Source: Veillonellaceae bacterium (GTDB taxonomy: Bacteria > Bacillota > Negativicutes > Veillonellales > Dialisteraceae). From it: DNA of 64,000 bases. The notes below the pieces were generated by a model. It worked only from the letters and a program-made list of their open reading frames with translations. It had not been told where the DNA came from and did not search any database. Positions 17,021-25,581 of the stretch are shown here, one piece after another. Location of the stretch: assembly GCA_025992895.1 (NCBI GenBank), contig DAJPGA010000001.1:941001-1005000 (forward strand), written 5' to 3'. A program made the translations under genes and the position numbers. The stretch's first letter is position 1. Each line of letters starts with the position of its first letter.

Positions 17021-17132
17021 AAGTGCTTGTTGGTTGAGTATGAGCTGCCTTGGGAGGGCTGCTCGGGGGAAGGAATCTGATGTTCCGGGAAGGCTTATGG
17101 ATTCCTTGCAGGAAAGCACTTGTATCTTTTTT
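17021..17132 (+). ncRNA. Structured leader RNA before the autotransporter gene
   Basis: A closing stem AAGTGCTT (17021-17028)/AAGCACTT (17114-17121) encloses two side stems: GAGCTGCC (17042-17049)/GGCTGCTC (17057-17064, one mismatch) and AAGGAATC (17070-17077)/GATTCCTT (17100-17107). It thus looks like a three-way junction. A run of six T residues follows at 17127-17132, 44 bases before the start codon, so the closing stem could act as a terminator. It matches no riboswitch class I know. Pairing was read by eye. Confidence 0.4.
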
Positions 17133-17175
17133 ATGCATGCCAAGGGCTGCATTTCAAGGGGGAGGATGGCTGATT

Positions 17176-20100
17176 ATGAAAAGGGAGTACAAAGTTTTGA
17201 CAGCGCTGGTCGTATCCAGCTTAATGGGATTTTCTGCCATGACGGCAGAGGCTGAGGCTGTTACTGTGACGGGAACAATTACTGAAACGGAAATTACCGG
17301 CAACAGTGATACGGGGACAGCCAGCGGGAATACGCTGAACGTGACGGATGCGTCGTCGGACTCAACTGGAATAAGGATTTATGGTGGTACCGTCAGTGGA
17401 GGTGAATCAGGCGATGCATCGAATAATACAGTCAATGTTACAAATACGCAGGTAAGCCAGGCTGAGATTTACGGCGGCCAGTCAAGACTGGGTGCGACAG
17501 ATAATAATACCGTGATCTTTGACAGCAGCAGCACTGCCGCTGCTGTCTACGGGGCCTATGGCAATACGGCTTCAGGAAACCATGTGGAAAGCGCAGGAAC
17601 CAGTAATTTTCTATACGGGGGCAGATCTTATACAAACAATTCTGGGAACTCTGTGCTTGTTACAGGAGGATCAGTACAGTATACGCTGTCCGGGAGTCAG
17701 GCGGATAATGGTTCGGCGACAGATAATACTGTTGAAATTAGAGATGGTACATTTGGTGTAGTATACGGCGCACAGGGAAAGGGAGTAGAAAATAACAGCG
17801 TAACCATGAGCGGCGGTACAGTCAGTCAGATGATCTCTGGCGGTTTTAATAATCAACCAGAAGGAAGTGCTGTGAGCAATAAAGTTATCATGACTGGCGG
17901 TGCTGTAACAAGTTCAGGAGATACGGAAAGTGTAGTGCCTGTTGTAAGTGGAGGCTGGGCTATTTATGGGACGGCTGACCAAAACAGTGTAAAAATAAGC
18001 AAAGCGGTTTCTGTAGCCGGGAGCGTAGCCGGCGGCTGGTCTTATTTGGGAGATGTGACCAATAACGTTGTCAAAATTTCTTCGGGCAGTGTCGGAGGTA
18101 TCGTTGCCGGAGGTTATACTACCGGCAAGGGGGCTGAAGGAAATAATGTCGAACTGAGCGGCACGGCAGACGTTTCAGGAAATATCTACGGCGGTTATGC
18201 ATTACACCAGATGGATAATCCGCTCACTGGTGAGGCAGCAGCTGGCGATGCTTCTCAAAATACTGTCAAAATTTCAGATGTCACTGTCAAGGGCGAAGTC
18301 TATGGCGGTTATACGGCTGAGGGAACCACAAGCAATGATGCCACAGGCAACGCCGTCACCATCGAAAGCGGCACTATAGAAAAGACGGTCTATGGCGGGT
18401 ATACGGCTGATGGTACTGCTTCTAAAAATACTGTCACCATCAATGGAGGAACGGTTGGAGTTGCTGACTCTACGGAAAGTTCAGATACCGTCTTTGGCGG
18501 TTATGCGGCAAGCGGCGAGGCTGTTTCCAATATCCTCACAGTCAGCGGCGGTGACCTGATCGGTCATGTCACCAGCGGCTATGGCAAGACAGGAGCCAGT
18601 GACAATACACTCACAATGACAGGCGGCTCTTCGACTAAAACGGTTGCCGGTTACGCCGAGACAGGGGATGCGGTCAATAATACTCTTGTATTCAGCGGTG
18701 GTACGTCCGCTATCACGATGGCAGCGCAGAGTGGGGGCAGCGCCACGGGGAATACGATCACCATTACCGGCGGAAATCCGGGGACAGTCACTGGCGGTGC
18801 CGGGGTGACGGGCGCATCGGAAAATACGGTCATCATCTCCGGCGGTACAGTTTCTAGTCCGGAAGACTTCGTACCTATCGTGACAGGAGGTATGGCCAGT
18901 ACAGGAGATGCTGATGGCAATACTGTCACCATCAGCGGCGGCAAAGTCACAGGCGGTATCGGTATTTATGGCGGTTTTACTGTCGAAGGCGATGCGAATG
19001 GCAACACAATCAATGTATCCGGCGGCACGCTTGACACAGACATTTATGGTGGGCAAACCTACGATGGCGCAGCAGATAACAATACTGTCAATATTCTGGC
19101 GGGAGACCTGAATCCGGAAATGGGCCTCTATGGCGGCTATGGTACGACCGAAAGCAAGAACAATATGTACAATATGTACACCAAAGGCCAGACGGTCGCA
19201 GACTTCGCTTATTTCCAGAACCTGAACTTCTATGTCCCTGAAGGGACGACGGCAGGGGAAACCATGCTGACTGTCACAGGAAATACCGGCGATGACTTAA
19301 TGCTGTCTGCTGTACAAAACAGCACGACGACCGACGGCACGACAGATCTCACCGATGCCACAGTCCTTGGCGGTGTACAGAGAAATACGAAGCTGAACCC
19401 GGGCGAGTACATCAACCTCCTCTACAATGCGAACGGCATCACGACCGATGACACGAGCTACGGCACGATCGACGGTCTCGATACCGTCACCTCGGCAGGC
19501 TTCATCAACTATACAGCCATCGTCGAAAAGAAAGATGCGAATACGATCGTCATCACCATTCCGAAGGACGAAAAAGGAACTCCTGATTCGGATACGAAGA
19601 TCCTTCCGGAAGACAGGGAAAATGCAGTCAATACGATCAAGAACGCAGGCGACATCATTGCCGGCAGTGCCCTCCATGCCGCAGAAGGCGCGTGGATTGA
19701 AAACCATGACATCGAAGTAAAGTTCGTACCATATGCTATCGTCGGCGGATACGATCTCCACTATGATACCGGCTCCTACATCGACAGCAACGGCATGGCA
19801 GCCAACGTCGGTTTCGTAAGAAGAAACCAGCACGAAGGCCACATCGACACCATCATGCCATTCTTCGAATACGGCAAGAGCCACTATGCAAGCTACCTTG
19901 ATACCGGAGCCAGAGGCGACGGCCGCCAGCACTACACCGGCGGCGGTATCCTCTTACGGCGAGACCTCGACAGCGGCCTCTACTATGAAGGCGCCGTCAG
20001 AGCCGGCTATCTCAAGGGCGACTTCCATGGCATGATTGCCAAATCCATGTCCCGCTACGACAGCGGCGCACCATACATCGCTGCCCAGGCAGGCCTTGGC

Positions 20101-20517
20101 AAGATCTACACCAGAAACCGTGACAGCTATGACATCTACGGCAAATTCTTCTACACCTACCTCGGAAGCGACAGTGCCGTCGTCCACAGCGGCTACGGCG
20201 ACTCGAAGTACGACTTCGACTCCATCAATTCCTATGTATCAAGACTGGGCATGAGATGGACCAGAGACTTCGACCAGGTAAGATCCCTCTACGCCGGCAT
20301 CGGCTGGGACTACGAAGCGGGCAGCAAAGCCAGAGCCACCTACGCAGGCTGGAACACCCCAAGCCCTACCGTCAAGGGCTCGAGCGGCTTCCTCGAACTC
20401 GGCTGGAAGTCCAAGATCGATAGCACCCACCCATGGGGCGTCGACCTCAAGGCCACCGGCTGGACCGGCAAACAGGAAGGCGGCACCTTCTTCGCGACCA
20501 TCAGCCATAACTTTTAA
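17176..20517 (+). CDS. Autotransporter adhesin-like surface protein
   Basis: A 1113-residue protein with three parts. A signal peptide (KREYKVLTALVVSSLMGFSA, cleavage near AEAEA) is followed by a long passenger of about 650 residues. The passenger is built from repeated units with the pattern GNTVTISGGTV...YGGYT, typical of a right-handed beta-helix. Residues from about 840 form the C-terminal autotransporter beta-barrel (FVPYAIVGGYDLHYDTGSY ...), ending in aromatic Phe (ATISHNF) as outer-membrane barrels do. The ATG at 17176 has GGGGGAGG about 10 bases upstream; the longer frame from 17050 runs through the structured leader. The passenger uses more varied codons than the barrel. Probable role: adhesion or aggregation at the cell surface. 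Confidence 0.92.
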   Translation: MKREYKVLTALVVSSLMGFSAMTAEAEAVTVTGTITETEITGNSDTGTASGNTLNVTDASSDSTGIRIYGGTVSGGESGDASNNTVNVTNTQVSQAEIYGGQSRLGATDNNTVIFDSSSTAAAVYGAYGNTASGNHVESAGTSNFLYGGRSYTNNSGNSVLVTGGSVQYTLSGSQADNGSATDNTVEIRDGTFGVVYGAQGKGVENNSVTMSGGTVSQMISGGFNNQPEGSAVSNKVIMTGGAVTSSGDTESVVPVVSGGWAIYGTADQNSVKISKAVSVAGSVAGGWSYLGDVTNNVVKISSGSVGGIVAGGYTTGKGAEGNNVELSGTADVSGNIYGGYALHQMDNPLTGEAAAGDASQNTVKISDVTVKGEVYGGYTAEGTTSNDATGNAVTIESGTIEKTVYGGYTADGTASKNTVTINGGTVGVADSTESSDTVFGGYAASGEAVSNILTVSGGDLIGHVTSGYGKTGASDNTLTMTGGSSTKTVAGYAETGDAVNNTLVFSGGTSAITMAAQSGGSATGNTITITGGNPGTVTGGAGVTGASENTVIISGGTVSSPEDFVPIVTGGMASTGDADGNTVTISGGKVTGGIGIYGGFTVEGDANGNTINVSGGTLDTDIYGGQTYDGAADNNTVNILAGDLNPEMGLYGGYGTTESKNNMYNMYTKGQTVADFAYFQNLNFYVPEGTTAGETMLTVTGNTGDDLMLSAVQNSTTTDGTTDLTDATVLGGVQRNTKLNPGEYINLLYNANGITTDDTSYGTIDGLDTVTSAGFINYTAIVEKKDANTIVITIPKDEKGTPDSDTKILPEDRENAVNTIKNAGDIIAGSALHAAEGAWIENHDIEVKFVPYAIVGGYDLHYDTGSYIDSNGMAANVGFVRRNQHEGHIDTIMPFFEYGKSHYASYLDTGARGDGRQHYTGGGILLRRDLDSGLYYEGAVRAGYLKGDFHGMIAKSMSRYDSGAPYIAAQAGLGKIYTRNRDSYDIYGKFFYTYLGSDSAVVHSGYGDSKYDFDSINSYVSRLGMRWTRDFDQVRSLYAGIGWDYEAGSKARATYAGWNTPSPTVKGSSGFLELGWKSKIDSTHPWGVDLKATGWTGKQEGGTFFATISHNF

Positions 20518-20540
20518 GTGAATAGAGCGTGAATAGAAAA

Positions 20541-20570
20541 AGCCTCGTGCATTTGCACGGGGCTCTTTCT
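20541..20570 (+). terminator. Terminator of the autotransporter gene
   Basis: AGCCTCGTGC-ATTT-GCACGGGGCT, then CTTTCT. Confidence 0.7.
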
Positions 20571-20586
20571 ATCAATACATTGGAAT

Positions 20587-20853
20587 TTATTTGTAATCAA
20601 TTCCATTATAGTCCATGATCTCTTCAATATCTTTTTTCATTTTATCACTGAATTCTTCCAAATCAGATTTGTGAATGACGCCGTAAGCTGCAAGGTTCGC
20701 CAGATTAGAAAGCAGGCGGCGTCTGCTCATTTCAACGATTAGTCCGGGATTCTTCCTGTCTTTTTTGATTCTTTCTTCCAAAGTCCAGAATCTTTCCGAT
20801 GCCGATACATCCTTTTGCAGAATTTCCATGTATTCCTGAACTAATTTTCCCAT
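20587..20853 (-). CDS. Small helical hypothetical protein
   Basis: An 88-residue, charged, probably all-helical cytoplasmic protein (MGKLVQEYMEILQKDVSASE ... LEERIKKDRKNPGLIVEMSRR). The RR-LLSNLANLAAYGVI and DLEEFSDKMKKDIEEI segments suggest a small helical bundle. It lies 92 bases downstream of the OB-fold/cysteine protein on the same strand and may share its transcript. The ribosome site is weak (AGGA). I do not recognise the family. Confidence 0.6.
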   Translation of the reverse strand: MGKLVQEYMEILQKDVSASERFWTLEERIKKDRKNPGLIVEMSRRRLLSNLANLAAYGVIHKSDLEEFSDKMKKDIEEIMDYNGIDYK

Positions 20854-20945
20854 ATATGCGTCCTGCCAGCCCCTTATTTTTTTCGGAACAGCTGCCAGTC
20901 TTTTTCAGATGGGTCACCTCTAAACAACATATACATCCCTCTTTC

Positions 20946-21584
20946 TTAATCATCATCACCACGGTTTTCTGTACAGATGATGTCCAGTTCACCGTCATCA
21001 TAATAAATTCCCGCATCTATATAGGGGACAGGTCTGGGGCGCCCCATGGCATACCGCTTGCAGCTTTTCGGACCATAGCAGTAGCTCTCGAACCTTAATC
21101 TCTGGGAAACGCCCCAGTCGTATTCAATGATAACATTTGCCATGCAGGCCCATTTGCAGGTGAAGCATTTGCCTCTCCATCTCCGGCCGTCCAGCATGCG
21201 GCATCCGCGCCAGTTGTAAACATCTAAGGATGGAACTTCACCCTCCCATGGAGAAGTCTTTTCTTCATTGACAAACGCGGCCGGCTTTATCTTTTTCAAA
21301 GCCCCGGCCCGGTAATAATCGGCATAGTCGAGCTTTGGATACAGCTTTGTCCAGGCAGTTCCAGATATTTCATCACCGATGTGAAAGCGAAGCTTTTCCT
21401 GCTGCTTCTCTGAAATGGCAATAGAAAAATCCTTGTCTTCGCTGTCTGCCACTCCTTTCAGGAACAGGTTATAGCCCTTCATGCCATGTGAACGGTTATC
21501 CAGACGGTAGCGCCAGACATTGGCACGAGGCTGGACAGATACGATCCGGCCGAAAAATCTGATTTTCTCCTGCATATCCTTCAT
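20946..21584 (-). CDS. Conserved protein with OB-like N-terminus and cysteine cluster
   Basis: A 212-residue soluble protein. The N-terminal half (IRFFGRIVSVQPRANVWRYRLDN ... YNLFLKG ... FSIAISEKQQEKLRFHIGDEISG) looks like an OB-fold nucleic-acid-binding domain. The C-terminal half has CRMLDGRRWRGKCFTCKWAC, then FESYCYGPKSCKRY, giving a conserved cysteine cluster that could hold zinc or an Fe-S cluster. I recall proteins with this same plan (CTTC...FCYGPKSC) in unrelated bacteria, always without a known function. AGAAGGGA precedes the ATG. It is probably in one transcript with the 88-residue gene. Confidence 0.75.
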   Translation of the reverse strand: MKDMQEKIRFFGRIVSVQPRANVWRYRLDNRSHGMKGYNLFLKGVADSEDKDFSIAISEKQQEKLRFHIGDEISGTAWTKLYPKLDYADYYRAGALKKIKPAAFVNEEKTSPWEGEVPSLDVYNWRGCRMLDGRRWRGKCFTCKWACMANVIIEYDWGVSQRLRFESYCYGPKSCKRYAMGRPRPVPYIDAGIYYDDGELDIICTENRGDDD

Positions 21585-21723
21585 AAGGAATCCCTTCTTA
21601 AAATGCTTTCCTGATTGGGAGAATCTTTATTTCAATTATATGCTGAGCCGGCACCCGCAAGCAAGAGAGGCACGGGATGCCGATGGAGAAGTGCGATGGT
21701 AAAAGAAATCCGATAAAATGCAT

Positions 21724-21778
21724 AGGCTGTCCCCGTCAGGGGAAAGTGGCGCGTATGCGCCGAAAGGGGTTCATTTCT
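21724..21778 (-). repeat. Solitary copy of the dispersed multi-hairpin repeat
   Basis: Read on the minus strand: AAATGAACCCCTTTC, tip hairpin GGCGCATACGCGCC (21761-21748), ACTTT, then CCCCTGACGGGG. This aligns along its whole length with the copy at 2465-2520. Confidence 0.7.
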
Positions 21779-21788
21779 CCCGAATAAC

Positions 21789-21834
21789 GAAAAAGAGCTG
21801 TGAAAAATGATTTCCATTTCTCACAGCTTCTTTT
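21789..21834 (-). terminator. Terminator of the 21835-22341 gene
   Basis: On the minus strand, AGCTGTGAGAAATGG...CATTTTTCACAGCT, then CTTTTTC. A member of the related terminator family. Confidence 0.85.
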
Positions 21835-22341
21835 TTAGCTTCTTGAGGAAGCCAGTGTTTTGTCGATTTTGTTTTCCGGTTTCTGAGAGATCTGTACGAT
21901 CTGGCTCCGGATGCGTTCCATCTCGTCATTGTTATCGCCGGTCAGTTCTTTCAGTGTGACGGGTGTGTCATCTGCGTTGGTGAGGGGAGTCTCAATGGTT
22001 TTGTCGACTGCGTTGTAGGAGAAGCTCTCGGTCTTGCCATTCTTGAGAGTGACCTGCAGGCGTCCACCATCGACTTTCCCTTCGCCGGAAAGACTGCCTT
22101 CGATTTCACGGCTGCCAACCTGTACTTTGTGGTCTACAGTGATGGTGCCGTCGTCATTCCTGGTAAATGTAACGGTTTCCAGGTTTTGCATGTTGTCGCC
22201 GGTCCAGTTGACGCCGGCATCCTGCACGCCCCACCAGGTACCCTGCCAGGGGCCTCCGTTGAAGAAATGGAAAAACGCAAAAGCGCCGCCGGCTGCAATG
22301 AGCACGATCAGTATCAGAGCGGCTGCAATGTATTTTTTCAT
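21835..22341 (-). CDS. Membrane-anchored or exported hypothetical protein
   Basis: A 168-residue protein. The N-terminus (KKYIAAALILIVLIAAGGAFAFF) is a single hydrophobic anchor or uncleaved signal. The outer domain (about 30-130) is beta-rich: GPWQGTWWGVQDAG, VTFTRNDDGTITVDHKVQVG, GRLQVTLKNGKTESFSYN. It resembles small lipocalin-like barrels that begin with a GxW motif, but the assignment is weak. The C-terminal 35 residues are polar. AAAGGATG precedes the ATG. It stands alone with its own terminator. Function unknown. Confidence 0.65.
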   Translation of the reverse strand: MKKYIAAALILIVLIAAGGAFAFFHFFNGGPWQGTWWGVQDAGVNWTGDNMQNLETVTFTRNDDGTITVDHKVQVGSREIEGSLSGEGKVDGGRLQVTLKNGKTESFSYNAVDKTIETPLTNADDTPVTLKELTGDNNDEMERIRSQIVQISQKPENKIDKTLASSRS

Positions 22342-22560
22342 TACTTATGCACATCCTTTGATTCACGACTTTGAATGACAAAATTATTATACACTAATTG
22401 GACAGATTGTGGAATGAAAAAGGACGATATGATATAGGTTTCTTTTGCATTTCCAAATAAAGGCCTTTTTAAGCAAAAATAAAACTGAATTTGACTGGCT
22501 GTATGATTCTTATTGTCAACTGTGCAAAAACGCGTTTAAATGGCTTTATAACGCATTTTA

Positions 22561-22622
22561 TGGTATAATATACACGTAAATCATTTAATTTTTTTGAGGA
22601 CGCGGACTTTCCGCGTTCTTTT
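22561..22622 (+). promoter_or_regulatory. gyrA promoter and attenuator-like hairpin
   Basis: Extended -10: TGG-TATAAT at 22561-22569, with a poor -35. About 30 bases later GGACGCGGA (22598-22606)/TCCGCGTTC (22610-22618) forms a stem followed by TTTT (22619-22622), 45 bases before the gyrA start. The hairpin lies after the promoter, so it could stop gyrA transcription early. The rest of 22382-22560 is AT-rich without a gene. Confidence 0.45.
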
Positions 22623-22666
22623 CATGGCATCTTTTTCGGATGCCGGAGCAAGGCAAAGGAGTTTTT

Positions 22667-25132
22667 ATGGAGGATTGGAAAGAAGGTAAAATCATCTCGA
22701 CGCCCCTTGAGGCGCAGATGAAAAATTCCTACATCGACTATGCGATGTCCGTCATCGTGACGCGCGCACTGCCTGATGTCAGGGATGGCTTGAAACCGGT
22801 TCACCGCCGCATCCTGTATGCGATGAATGAATCGGGCATGCTGCCGGGCAAGGCTTACAAGAAGTCCGCCCGTATCGTCGGCGATGTCCTCGGTAAGTAT
22901 CACCCGCACGGCGACACAGCAGTGTATGAATCCGCTGTCCGCATGGCGCAGGATTTCTCTACCAGATATCCGCTGATCGACGGCCACGGCAACTTCGGTT
23001 CTGTCGACGGCGACTCCGCGGCTGCTATGCGTTATACCGAAATGCGTATGGCAAAGATCACGGTGGAAATGCTCCGCGACATTGATAAGAATACGGTCGA
23101 TTTCGTACCGAACTACGATGGATCCCTGCAGGAACCAGTCGTTCTTCCGTCCAGAATCCCGAACCTTCTCGTCAATGGTTCTTACGGCATCGCTGTCGGC
23201 ATGGCAACGAACATTCCGCCGCACAACTTGAATGAAGTCATCGACGGCCTCTGTGCTATGATCAACAATCCGGAAATCACGGTCGATGAGCTGATGAAGT
23301 ACATCAAGGGCCCGGATTTCCCGACGGCTGCTATCATCCAGGGACACAAGGGCATCGAAGACACGTACCGCACAGGCCGCGGCAGCATCACTGTCCGTGC
23401 CAGAACGGACATCGAAGAAATGCCGCATGGCAAGAACCGTATCGTCGTAACGGAAATTCCGTACCAGGTCAACAAGGCCCGCCTCATTGAGACGATCGCC
23501 GATCTGTCCAGGCAGAAGGTCTTAGACGGCATCACGGCTCTGCGCGATGAATCCGACAGAACGGGCATGCGCATCGCCATCGAGCTCCGCGCTGACGTGA
23601 ACCCGGAAATCATGCTGAACAATCTCTTCAAGCATACACAGATGCAGATCAACTTCGGTGCTATCATGCTGGCGCTCGTCGATGGACATCCGCGTATCCT
23701 GAATCTGCGCCAGATTCTGTACTACTACCTGAAGCATCAGGAAGAAGTCGTTACCAGAAGAACGCAGTATGAACTGGACAAGGCAAAGGCCAAAGCCCAC
23801 ATTTTGGAAGGCTTGCTGATTGCTCTTGATCATATCGATGAAGTCATCCGTACGATCAGAGAGTCCCGCACGGACGACATCGCAAGAACTTCCCTGATGG
23901 AAAAGTTCGGCCTCTCTGAAAAACAGGCTACCGCAATCCTCGATATGCGTCTCAGAAGACTGACCGGTCTGGAACGCGACAAGCTGGAACAGGATTATAA
24001 GGATGTGTTGGAAACGATTGATTACCTGACCGATCTCCTCTCCAGCCGTGACAAGCTGATGGGCGTCGTCAAGGACGAACTCCTCGATGAGAAGAAGAAC
24101 TTCGGCGATGAACGCCGTACGGAAATCGCTGAAGCTTCGAACGACTTCACGATGACCGATCTCATCCCGGATGAACCGATGACAATCACGCTGACAAAGC
24201 AGAACTATATCAAACGCATGGATTCCGCTGATATCCGCGTCCAGAGAAAGGGCGGCCGCGGCGTATCCGGCATGAAGATGAAGGATGAGGACTATGTCTG
24301 GAAGCTCCTCAGCACCTCCACTCATAACAGGATCCTCTTCTTCACGAACAAGGGCAAAGTCTACATGAAGACAGCCGTCGAATTCCCGAAGTCGGGCAGA
24401 ACGGCAAGAGGCAGCGCTCTCATCAATTTCATCCCGGGTCTTGCTCCGGATGAAAGGGTGACCGAGCTCCTCGATATCGATGCAGGCGATAAGGATATGA
24501 AGTACCTGCTCATGGTCACGAAGAAGGGCTATATCAAGAAGACGGAAATTGCTGAATACAAGAACATCAACAAGAACGGCCTGATCGCTGTCCGCCTGAA
24601 TGACGGCGACCGTCTCGTCACTGTCCTTGCTGTCAAGGGTGATGAGGAAATCATCATCGGCACCCGTCAGGGCATGGCTATCCGCTTCTCCATCGGAGAC
24701 GATGAAGTCCGCACGATGGGCCGCACTACTGCAGGCGTCCATGCAATCCGCCTGTCTGATGACGACGGCGAGCTCGACGAAGTCGTAGGTGCAGTTCTTG
24801 CTACGGATAAGGATATCTTCACGATTTCCGCTGACGGCAATGCGAAGAGAAACAAGTCCTCCGCATACCATCTCCAGGGAAGAAACGGACGCGGCGTCCG
24901 CAACTTCAAGAAGGGGTACGAAGTCGTCGCTCTCGTAGCCGCTGATGACAATGATGAACTCGTCGGTGTATCTGAACAGGGCATCACCATCAAGACAAAG
25001 GCCAGCCAGATCTCCAGCAAGAAGGCAAGAGCCGGCCAGGGCGTCATCCTCCAGAGACTGGAAGACGGCGACCGCATCGCATCAATCGATGTCATTTCCA
25101 GCGATGACGACGTCGATGAAGACGAAGAATAA
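22667..25132 (+). CDS. gyrA: DNA gyrase subunit A
   Basis: An 821-residue type II topoisomerase subunit that cuts and rejoins DNA to add negative supercoils. The catalytic Tyr is at 123 (AAMRYTEMR). The quinolone-contact positions are Thr84 and Glu88 (HGDTAVYE); both are natural variants in many anaerobes and do not prove resistance. The C-terminal beta-pinwheel contains the GyrA box QRKGGRG, which separates it from ParC. The protein ends in an acidic tail ([11 protein letters not shown]). The ATG at 22667 has AAAGGAG 5 bases upstream; the in-frame ATG at 22640 lacks a site. gyrB is not in the window. Monocistronic. Confidence 0.97.
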   Translation: MEDWKEGKIISTPLEAQMKNSYIDYAMSVIVTRALPDVRDGLKPVHRRILYAMNESGMLPGKAYKKSARIVGDVLGKYHPHGDTAVYESAVRMAQDFSTRYPLIDGHGNFGSVDGDSAAAMRYTEMRMAKITVEMLRDIDKNTVDFVPNYDGSLQEPVVLPSRIPNLLVNGSYGIAVGMATNIPPHNLNEVIDGLCAMINNPEITVDELMKYIKGPDFPTAAIIQGHKGIEDTYRTGRGSITVRARTDIEEMPHGKNRIVVTEIPYQVNKARLIETIADLSRQKVLDGITALRDESDRTGMRIAIELRADVNPEIMLNNLFKHTQMQINFGAIMLALVDGHPRILNLRQILYYYLKHQEEVVTRRTQYELDKAKAKAHILEGLLIALDHIDEVIRTIRESRTDDIARTSLMEKFGLSEKQATAILDMRLRRLTGLERDKLEQDYKDVLETIDYLTDLLSSRDKLMGVVKDELLDEKKNFGDERRTEIAEASNDFTMTDLIPDEPMTITLTKQNYIKRMDSADIRVQRKGGRGVSGMKMKDEDYVWKLLSTSTHNRILFFTNKGKVYMKTAVEFPKSGRTARGSALINFIPGLAPDERVTELLDIDAGDKDMKYLLMVTKKGYIKKTEIAEYKNINKNGLIAVRLNDGDRLVTVLAVKGDEEIIIGTRQGMAIRFSIGDDEVRTMGRTTAGVHAIRLSDDDGELDEVVGAVLATDKDIFTISADGNAKRNKSSAYHLQGRNGRGVRNFKKGYEVVALVAADDNDELVGVSEQGITIKTKASQISSKKARAGQGVILQRLEDGDRIASIDVISSDDDVDEDEE

Positions 25133-25164
25133 TCATTTAATAAGGATGATATAGTATAAAGAAA

Positions 25165-25206
25165 CAGATGTGAGATACTGCAAATGGTATTTCACATCTG
25201 TTTTTT
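25165..25206 (+). terminator. Terminator of gyrA
   Basis: CAGATGTGAGATAC...GTATTTCACATCTG is followed by six T residues. Confidence 0.9.
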
Positions 25207-25452
25207 ATTGTCATTGCTGCCTTGTCAGCTGTCTTTTGCCGTTTGTCCTTCTCATTTAAAAAATATTTAGGAAAATTTTCATGGAAATGCGCTTCTGGAA
25301 ATGCCCATAAAAAGGGAAAAAATGAGGCATCGGGTTTCATTTTCTTCGATATAACAGGCCTTCCGGGGCATGCATTTCCGCCGCGCCCGATTCTATCGGG
25401 AACTTGATAGTTCTTATGCATAACTACCATATATAGGATGCAATTAGTGAAT

Positions 25453-25481
25453 TTGACACCATATAAAGTATTTGGTACTAT
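25453..25481 (+). promoter_or_regulatory. Probable promoter of the ribonucleotide reductase gene
   Basis: TTGACA (25453-25458), 17 bases, TACTAT (25476-25481). It leaves a leader of about 95 bases. I found no cobalamin-riboswitch core and no clear NrdR box in 25211-25581. Confidence 0.55.
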
Positions 25482-25506
25482 AGTCATGCACTAAGAAATA
25501 CATACC

Positions 25507-25526
25507 CCAGACACCCGGGCGTCTGG
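25507..25526 (+). promoter_or_regulatory. Leader hairpin of the ribonucleotide reductase gene
   Basis: CCAGAC-ACCCGGGC-GTCTGG forms a strong hairpin about 20 bases after the predicted start of transcription. No T run follows, so it is not a terminator. Confidence 0.35.
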
Positions 25527-25581
25527 TCAGAAACATCTGAAATTATCTTATAAAAAATATCCATTAAAGTGGGGGATCGTT

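Noticed and set aside
17050..17175. Upstream start of the autotransporter at 17050
   Set aside because: It lies in the structured leader and would bury the signal peptide behind 42 extra residues. The ATG at 17176 has a strong ribosome site.
23000..23040. gyrA Thr84/Glu88 and the rpoB TNPLAEL segment as drug-resistance mutations
   Set aside because: Both are ordinary wild-type states in Firmicutes or anaerobes; sequence alone does not show resistance.
25211..25581. Cobalamin riboswitch before nrdJ
   Set aside because: No B12-box (GCCACTG-like) or other conserved core was found; only a simple hairpin is visible.
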